A stretch of 64,000 bases of DNA from Uranotaenia lowii (taxonomy: Eukaryota > Arthropoda > Insecta > Diptera > Culicidae), in the NCBI RefSeq assembly GCF_029784155.1, contig NC_073692.1, positions 435,031,228-435,095,227 of the forward strand, given 5' to 3'. Positions 56,583-64,000 of the stretch are shown piece after piece. The translations under genes and the position numbers were made by a program. Numbering within the stretch: position 1 is the first letter of the stretch; the number at the start of each line of letters is the position of its first letter. Below the pieces are notes generated by a model. The model was not told where the DNA came from. It ran no database searches and saw only the letters and a program-made list of their open reading frames with translations.

Positions 56583-59448
56583 ATTTTTAGAGTTATGTTA
56601 ACCATGATATTCTATCTTATCATTCTGATCTTCAATAAATGGAATAGGGAAAATTTAAATAACTAACTTATTTCATTCTCATTCACAGAAAGATGTTGCT
56701 AAAGAGTTTTCAATAAAACCCTTATTAAATAGCTCAAAAATTAGTTACATTTGCCTGAATATTTTTAGGGGTTTTCTTATTGCTAAGGGATACGTTAAGC
56801 TATCGAATCATGATAATCTTTTCATTTGAATCCATATACTTTATGATTTGTGAATTCCATAAAAATGGTTAAACGACTATAATCGAAACAAAAAATTACA
56901 GTTTTTTCGGTAAAAATTACCAAACGTTTCGTAATAGTTGTGAACGATCAATCAAAATCTTACGAGCAACCGGCAAAATAAAAAAAAAAGTTTGAAAACG
57001 TATCGAGAAAAATCTCATCAGTTCACAAAAATTGTTGAGATTTATTCTCATCGGGCATTGAATGTCATCAAAAATATTATACCATTCGATTGATCTTTCT
57101 ACACCACACTTGTTTAACCACAATACGACACAATTCTATCCTCATTAGCTGAGTAAATTGAAAAAAATAAACGTTTTTGAGTGCACTTCATGTTTTACTA
57201 AGAAAACATCGAAATTAATGACTAAAAAAAACAAAAAAATACTGGAAACAAAAATAACTAGTTTGATTACCTGTTATCAAAACAATGTCATATACTTTGT
57301 TTTTCATAAAGTCGATTGGATCATCTAAGGTTTTTGAGACCTTTTGTACTAGTTGACTAAAAATTGTAATGGACTTTAGACATTCCAAATATTTCAAATA
57401 GAACTCAGAATTCCTGAGAAATTAATATTCCTAAGATTTAAAATAGGGTTTGTAACCTGGCACTCCGGAAAAAGATATTTTCTCTTGAAGATTCCTTCCA
57501 AACTAGTTTTTGGGGACATGAGTTATGGCAATATTTAGAACAAGATAAAAAATAAAAAAAATATTCTGTATATCTGCAGTTTCGAATTTCTGGACCTCAG
57601 GTTCCAAATTTTTCCAATGAGGAATGCGGAAGAATTTCTTACAAAATTTTTAAGGTTTGGAATAAAAACCAAACTCCTACACTGGGAAATTTTTCAGCGT
57701 TTACAGTGTCGTAACAAAAATCGATTGCACAAATTGCTTTAAAAGTAACCAAAAGAAAATTCCTTAATGCATTTCCCATTTGTAACACTAGCACACGTCG
57801 ATTCTAGGAAAAGGGCATCAAGCAAGTGACATCTAGGCGTCTAATTCGATAAAACAACTGGTTCTCAGTAGAAATCAATTTCTCATGATTTTTTCATTCC
57901 CTACTGAATATTTCAATAAATATCTGACTTTTTCACTTCACTTCAGCTGAAGCTTGGAAGCAAGCAGGATACCTACACAAAGAGTGGACGACAGTTCAAA
58001 GTAATTCGAGTGTTGGCAAAAGAAACACTGGATTCATGAAGGAGTTCCTAGTCGAGGAAAGCAAGAGATCGGTGATGTGAAAGGCACCGGAAACGAGCAA
58101 GCTTGCATAAAACAGGAAACACTTGTCATATTCCTCAATCGATGAGAGCAATCGCTCACTGACTTTTCGATTGTGACTGTGGATGCTGAGGAAGTCTGCT
58201 TTCACTCACTCACGAGGCAGAAGAAGAAGCAAGCAAGCAAGCGGAAACGGGTTCAACAAAATTAAATTAAGTCCTCTATCGGGTCCTGCCAATTCTGCGC
58301 TCCGTTTCATCAGGACAGTATTGCACGATTTGTTGGAATAAAAAGTCAGTGGAACCCTTTAAAGGCAAATATTCGCGCAAACTGTAATTTTTGTAGTCAT
58401 GGCTACCTTTGATTGGCATGGTGAGCAAGAATTTTCAAGGCATTTTTATTCTATTTTTTTAGGTCCTTGAAATAATTATTAAATTTATACTTTTTTTATT
58501 ATTTTACCAAAGATTGTTTGCGAATCTCAGTGATAAGCAAGTTGGCCACAACTGTGTCCTTGCAGTAGTCTGATGGGATTTAGGTGGTGGTCCAGCCGGA
58601 ACTTCAGACCAAATATAATCGTGTTGCACTCGAAAAGCGCATTGCAACAAAAGTGATTATTTTCTCGATTGATGTCATTCGCCAGGGCAAGTACCTATGA
58701 AAGTACACGACCATGAAGCGAAGAAAGTGCGCCAGAGGACACGACGGGATCCAGTTGTTTCAAGAGACCCGAGAACGGATGTTGCAGCAGCACCGGCAGA
58801 AGCAGAAGCAGAGGGCTTGGCTGCTGATGATGCTTCGATGGCAAATTATTGCCAACTGCCATACATAGGGAAGGGTGTTCCAATATGCACCTACAGCTGT
58901 TTTTTTTTGAAGCGGTTTACAAAACAATGTGTCTAATTAATGCATTTTTCTGGGGTAAAACGCTTTGAATATGAGGCATGAAAGAGTTTTATGACTTTAC
59001 CAACTCGAACAAATTTCAATTTCAAAATGTTTTAATACTTTCTGATGTAATTTCGTCGTTTAAAAGACGTGCAGCTTTCAAGAAGGTACAACCTGTGTAC
59101 AACATTGATTAGGAAGTGGAATAAGAGAATGATTTTGAAAGCTCCCATGTAAAATGTCAGTTTCTCAGAAAAACACAGATGAAAAAATATTTATGATTTT
59201 TATCACTTAAACTTTGAACCTAAGCTCAACTCAAGAGAAATTTGAAGATCTCAAAAAAGATTTGAAACTGAATTTTTCTAAAACAATAATAGGCGCATTT
59301 AGCACAGTTTGAGCTTCGGCTATTTGGATACCTTTTATTATAAAATCATTTCCTCAAAAACTGCAAGAAATTTTGACATAAAAATTACTCAGATGTATAA
59401 AACAAAAAAGATGTCTGTTCATGTGTAGGTATAAAGTGTTTGTACTTA
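56583..59448. other. AT-rich DNA, no gene seen
   Basis: No credible gene. Small GC-richer patches at 57940-58260 and 58690-58850, the latter with a short (GCAGAA)-like run coding Ala/Glu in one frame. Confidence 0.45.
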
Positions 59449-59861
59449 CAGTACCGTTCATAATTGTATAGAAATTGGAAGCACGCGCACTGTCACTTCT
59501 ACTTTGCACTTCGCGAATTTTTTGATTTCATCGATAGAACTTTTCGAAAACTTCTGACATGCTAGCTTCATATTTCAACAATCACTGTGCAAAATTTCAA
59601 TAAAAAATGTAGCGTAGGTTCAGAGATATTGCAGTTTGAATGAGAAAAGTCCAAAAAGTCCGATTTTTGTAGAATTACTGTTTCTCAGGCCACACAAACT
59701 CCAGAAAGCTCAAATTTTGTGATATAATAGTGAAATAATTGATCTATCTAATGCGAAAAAAAATGGTTAAAAAATATCATCAGAGTCAAAAGTTATGGAA
59801 GTTCAAAGTCGAAATGACAGTGCGCTAGCTTCCAATTTCTATACAATTATGAACGGTACTG
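59449..59861. mobile_element. Tc1-type MITE, 413 bp, TA-flanked
   Basis: cagtaccgttcataattgta, then tagaaattggaagc at the left, is exactly inverted at the right end (gcttccaatttctatacaat...gtactg). TA flanks both sides (59447-59448, 59862-59863). An inner word gcgcactgtca / tgacagtgcgc extends the inverted arms. No ORF. Confidence 0.9.
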
Positions 59862-60758
59862 TATATTCTTCAGAATACTCGATAAAATCAGTTTTTGCTT
59901 AGTAGGCGCAAATAGCCTGCTTCTCCCCTACATATGAACACACACACACATTGATTCACCCCTCGGTCGTCCGCTTCGAGGAGCAACACAGCTGCTGTAT
60001 TTGTGTGTCGGTGAGTGTGATTGACTTTGATTTCGATTTTAATTGAAGCCTCCCTGCTTCCCTGGTCACATTCCTCAAACTCGAACTCTGAAGTGACGAT
60101 GATGACTCTCTCTGTGTGTGTGGAAATTGCAGAGTTCTAAGGGAATTATTGTGACTAATGCAGCAATATGGCAATTGAAACAGGAGCCCCGGTCTAAGAG
60201 CAGCAGGACTGGCCGGAACTGGTTCTATTTCGACTTCTTTCGAATTGGGAGCACAAATGATGAAAGTGCTTGAGTGATCGATGGAATTCAATAAATTGTT
60301 TTCATAATTGATGCTGCAATTCAAACGATTCTCCTTGAAGCATTTGCGCTGCAGTTTGGTTCAATAGGAATTTGATCGAGTTTTCAGCATCATCGGAAGG
60401 AACATTGTCTTGCAGATTACCAATTGATGAAGATTAAGCAATACTAATCTTATGTTGAGGAAATTTATGAATGGATTTCTTTTTTCACAATAGTTATATA
60501 ACGAATGAGTTGATTCGTTCGATACTCCTGTTTAAGACAAAGGTTTTATTTATTTATGGTTTAATAAACACCAATTTTTGACAGAAATGAACGAACTTTT
60601 GCTTAACCAAAGCAAGCTGTGCGATTATCACTCTGTTAAAGTGCATCTTTAAAGGGAATTTTCATCCAAGGCTGCTACGATTATAAATCAATGGAGAACA
60701 AGTAGAGCAAAGACATTCAATTATTTAAAAAAATGCAATATAAGTTTGAAAGAGTTTC
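59862..60758. other. Unique-looking flank of the terminal satellite
   Basis: A GC-richer stretch at 59940-60400 with an antisense ORF (122 codons) lacking domains, then AT-rich DNA. No gene recognised. Confidence 0.45.
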
Positions 60759-63700
60759 GTCATTTTTGTGATTTTTGTATATTTTGTCATTTTTACCATT
60801 TTTTGTCATTTTTGTCATTTTTGTCATTTTTGTCATTTTTGTCATTTTTGTCATTTTTGTCATTTTTGTCATTTTTGTCATTTTTGTCATTTTTGTCATT
60901 TTGTCATTTTTGTCATTTTTGTCATTTTTGTCATTTTTGTCATTTTTGTCATTTTTGTCATTTTGTCATTTTTGTCATTTTTGTCATTTTTGTCATTTTT
61001 GTCATTTTTGTCATTTTTGTCATTTTTGTCATTTTTGTCATTTTTGTCATTTTTGTCATTTTTGTCATTTTTGTCATTTTTGTCATTTTTGTCATTTTTG
61101 TCATTTTTGTCATTTTTGTCATTTTTGTCATTTTTTTTTTGTCATTTTTGTCATTTTTTGTCATTTTTGTCATTTTTGTCATTTTTGTCATTTTTGTCAT
61201 TTTTGTCATTTTTGTAATTTTTGTCATTTTTGTCATTTTTTGTAATTTTTGTCATTTTTGTCATTTTGTCATTTTTGTCATTTTTGTCATTTTGTCATTT
61301 TTGTCATTTTGTCATTTTTGTCATTTTTTGTCATTTTTGTCATTTTTGTCATTTTTGTCATTTTTGTCATTTTTGTCATTTTTGTCATTTTTGTCATTTT
61401 TGTCATTTTTGTCATTTTTTGTCATTTTTGTCATTTTTGTCATTTTTGTCATTTTTGTCATTTTTGTCATTTTTGTCATTTTGTCATTTTTGTCATTTTT
61501 GTCATTTTTGTCATTTTTGTCATTTTTGTCATTTTTGTCATTTTTGTCATTTTTGTCATTTTTGTCATTTTGTCATTTTTGTCATTTTTGTCATTTTTGT
61601 CATTTTTGTCATTTTGTCATTTTGTCATTTTGTCATTTTTGTCATTTTTGTCATTTTTGTCATTTTTGTCATTTTTGTCATTTTTGTCATTTTTGTCATT
61701 TTTGTCATTTTTGTCTTTTTGTCATTTTTGTCATTTTTGTCATTTTTGTCATTTTTTGTCATTTTTGTCATTTTGTCATTTTTGTCATTTTTGTCATTTT
61801 TGTCATTTTGTCATTTTTGTCATTTTTGTCATTTTTGTCATTTTTGTCATTTTTGTCACAGTGTCTTTTTGTCATTTTTGTCATTTTTGTCATTTTTGTC
61901 ATTTTTGTCATTTTTGTCATTTTTGTCATTTTTGTCATTTTGTCATTTTGTTGTCATGTTTGTCATTTTTGTCATTTTTGTCATTTTTGTCATTTTTGTC
62001 ATTTTTGTCATTTTTGTCATTTTTGTCATTTTTGTCATTTTTGTCATTTTGTCATTTTTGTCATTTTGTCATTTTGTCATTTTGTCATTGTTTGTCATTT
62101 TTGTCATTTTTGTCATTTTTGTCATTTTTGTCATTTTTGTCATTTTTGTCATTTTTGTCATTTTTGTCATTTTTGTCATTTTTGTCATTTTTGTCATTTT
62201 GTCATTTTTGTCATTTTGTCATTTTTTGTCATTTTTGTCATTTTTGTCATTTTTGTCATTTTTGTCATTTTTGTCATTTTTGTCATTTTTGTCATTTTTG
62301 TCATTTTTGTCATTTTTGTCATTTTTGTCATTTTTGTCATTTTTGTCATTTTTGTCATTTTTGTCATTTTTGTCATTTTTGTCATTTTTGTCATTTTTGT
62401 CATTTTTGTCATTTTTTGTCATTTTTGTCATTTTTGTCATTTTTGTCATTTTTGTCATTTTTGTCATTTTTGTCATTTTTTGTCATTTTTGTCATTTTTG
62501 TCATTTTTGTCATTTTTTGTCATTTTTGTCATTTTTGTCATTTTTGTCATTTTTGTCATTTTTTGTCATTTTTGTCATTTTTGTCATTTTTGTCATTTTT
62601 GTCATTTTTGTCATTTTTGTCATTTTTGTCATTTTTGTCATTTTTGTATTTTGTCATTTTTGTCATTTTTGTCATTTTTGTCATTTTGTCATTTTGTCAT
62701 TTTGTCATTTTTGTCATTTTTGTCATTTTTGTCATTTTTGTCATTTTGTCATTTTTGTCATTTTTGTCATTTTTGTCATTTTTTTTTGTCATTTTTGTCA
62801 TTTTTGTCATTTTGTCATTTTTGTCATTTTTGTCATTTTTGTCATTTTTGTCATTTTTGTCATTTTTGTCATTTTTGTCATTTTGTCATTTGTTTTTTTG
62901 TCATTTTTGTCATTTTTGTCATTTTGTCATTTTTGTCATTTTTGTCATTTTTGTCATTTTTTGTCATTTTGTCATTTTTGTCATTTTGTCATTTTTGTCA
63001 TTTTTGTCATTTTTGTCATTTTTGTCATTTTTGTCATTTTTGTCATTTTTGTCATTTTTGTCATTTTTGTCATTTTGTCATTTTTGTCATTTTTGTCATT
63101 TTGTCATTTTTGTCATTTTTGTCATTTTTGTCATTTTTGTCATTTTGTCATTTTGTCATTTTTGTCATTTTTGTCATTTTTGTCATTTTTGTCATTTTTG
63201 TCATTTTTGTCATTTTTGTCATTTTTGTCATTTTGTCATTTTTGTCATTTTTGTCATTTTTGTCATTTTTGTCATTTTTGTCATTTTTGTCATTTTTGTC
63301 ATTTTTGTCATTTTTGTCATTTTTGTCATTTTTGTCATTTTTGTCATTTTTGTCATTTTTGTCATTTTTGTCATTTTTGTCATTTTTGTCATTTTTGTCA
63401 TTTTTGTCATTTTGTCATTTTTGTCATTTTTGTCATTTTTGTCATTTTGTCATTTTTGTCATTTTGTCATTTTTGTCATTTTTGTCATTTTTGTCATTTT
63501 TGTCATTTTGTCATTTTTGTCATTTTTGTCATTTGTTGTCATTTTTGTCATTTTGTCATTTTTGTCATTTTTGTCATTGTTTGTCATTTTTGTCATTTTT
63601 GTCATTTTTGTCATTTTTGTCATTTTGTCATTTTTGTCATTTTTGTCATTTTTGTCATTTTTGTCATTTTTGTCATTTTTGTCATTTTTGTCATTTTTGT

Positions 63701-64000
63701 CATTTTGTCATTTTTGTCATTTTTGTCATTTTTGTCATTTTTTTTGTCATTTTTGTCATTTTTGTCATTTTTGTCATTTTGTCATTTTGTCATTTTGTCA
63801 TTTTGTCATTTTTGTCATTTTTGTCATTTTTGTCATTTTTGTCATTTTTGTCATTTTTGTCATTTTTGTCATTTTTGTCATTTTTGTCATTCTTTGTCAT
63901 TTTTGTCATTTTTGTCATTTTTGTCATTTTTGTCATTTTTGTCATTTTTGTCATTTTGTCATTTTTGTCATTTTTGTCATTTTTGTCATTTTTTGTCATT
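60759..64000. repeat. 9-bp satellite (GTCATTTTT)n, at least 3.2 kb
   Basis: More than 300 tandem copies of gtcattttt with frequent 8-bp (gtcatttt) and 10-bp (gtcatttttt) variants and rare substitutions such as 'gtcacagtgtc' at about 61856. The array runs off the window. As 9 is a multiple of three, long frames are open on both strands, reading CHF/VIF/LSF or MTK/NDK triplets; the 8- and 10-bp units shift between them. These are not genes. Confidence 0.97.

Noticed and set aside
58697..58936. ORF with Ala/Glu-rich run
   Set aside because: Short, repeat-driven composition, overlapped by an antisense ORF.
60775..61245. Long ORFs in the 9-bp satellite (CHF/VIF or MTK/NDK repeats), also at 62194-63999
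   Set aside because: Pure by-product of a tandem repeat whose unit is a multiple of three; no start context or domain.
1..64000. Endogenous viral sequences or reverse-transcriptase ORFs
   Set aside because: No polymerase, capsid or RT motifs recognised in the translated ORFs.

Overview
The window looks like nuclear DNA from a mosquito, probably culicine. It is AT-rich, has GT-AG introns, and is crowded with short terminal-inverted-repeat (TIR) elements, a tRNA-derived SINE and Tc1/mariner transposase relics. It carries two gut-type GH18 chitinase genes whose threonine-rich linker and peritrophin-A (CBM14) tail resemble mosquito group IV / gut chitinases. I see no prokaryotic or organellar features. 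Species assignment is inference.

The only well-supported protein genes are two tandem GH18 genes on the + strand. Gene 1 (25128-27934, five exons, 519 aa) has a signal peptide, an intact DxxDxDxE catalytic motif, a Thr-rich linker and a six-cysteine CBM14 domain. Gene 2 (28101-29698, two visible exons, 511 codons) has the same architecture, but the catalytic motif reads D-G-V-D-L-S-W-W: the acid/base Glu is Trp and the preceding Asp is Ser. Its frame is otherwise intact, so it looks like a chitin-binding, non-hydrolytic chitinase-like protein. No signal-peptide exon is visible for gene 2 in the 166 bp between the genes. Its first exon has the same splice phase and starts with the same bases as exon 2 of gene 1, so both transcripts could share gene 1's first exon.

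Layout: 1-5.2 kb mostly AT-rich DNA with a 225-bp MITE and a tRNA-like sequence. 5.2-6.6 kb a repeat (copy A) carrying a nested 465-bp hAT MITE; the uninterrupted, inverted copy B lies at 54.4-55.3 kb. 9.9-11 kb a MITE, a ~130-bp tandem repeat and a tRNA-derived SINE. 12.5-13.7 kb an 18-bp satellite. 15-17 kb a 2-kb hAT-like element. 18.9-21 kb a foldback element; 21.1-22.1 kb an ~80-bp minisatellite. 25-29.7 kb the chitinase pair. 32.2-38.5 kb several TIR and palindromic elements. 39.6-40.1 kb a 500-N gap. 47.4-48.6 kb a 1.2-kb palindromic Tc1-like element. 55.3-56.6 kb two dead Tc1/mariner transposases. 59.4-59.9 kb a Tc1-type MITE. 60.8-64 kb a 9-bp satellite running off the window end.

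Between these lie AT-rich stretches and some GC-richer, apparently unique islands without convincing ORFs. These could be introns, UTRs or regulatory DNA of genes outside the window. Protein-level function is therefore concentrated in the chitin/peritrophic-matrix pair; most of the rest is mobile or simple-sequence DNA.
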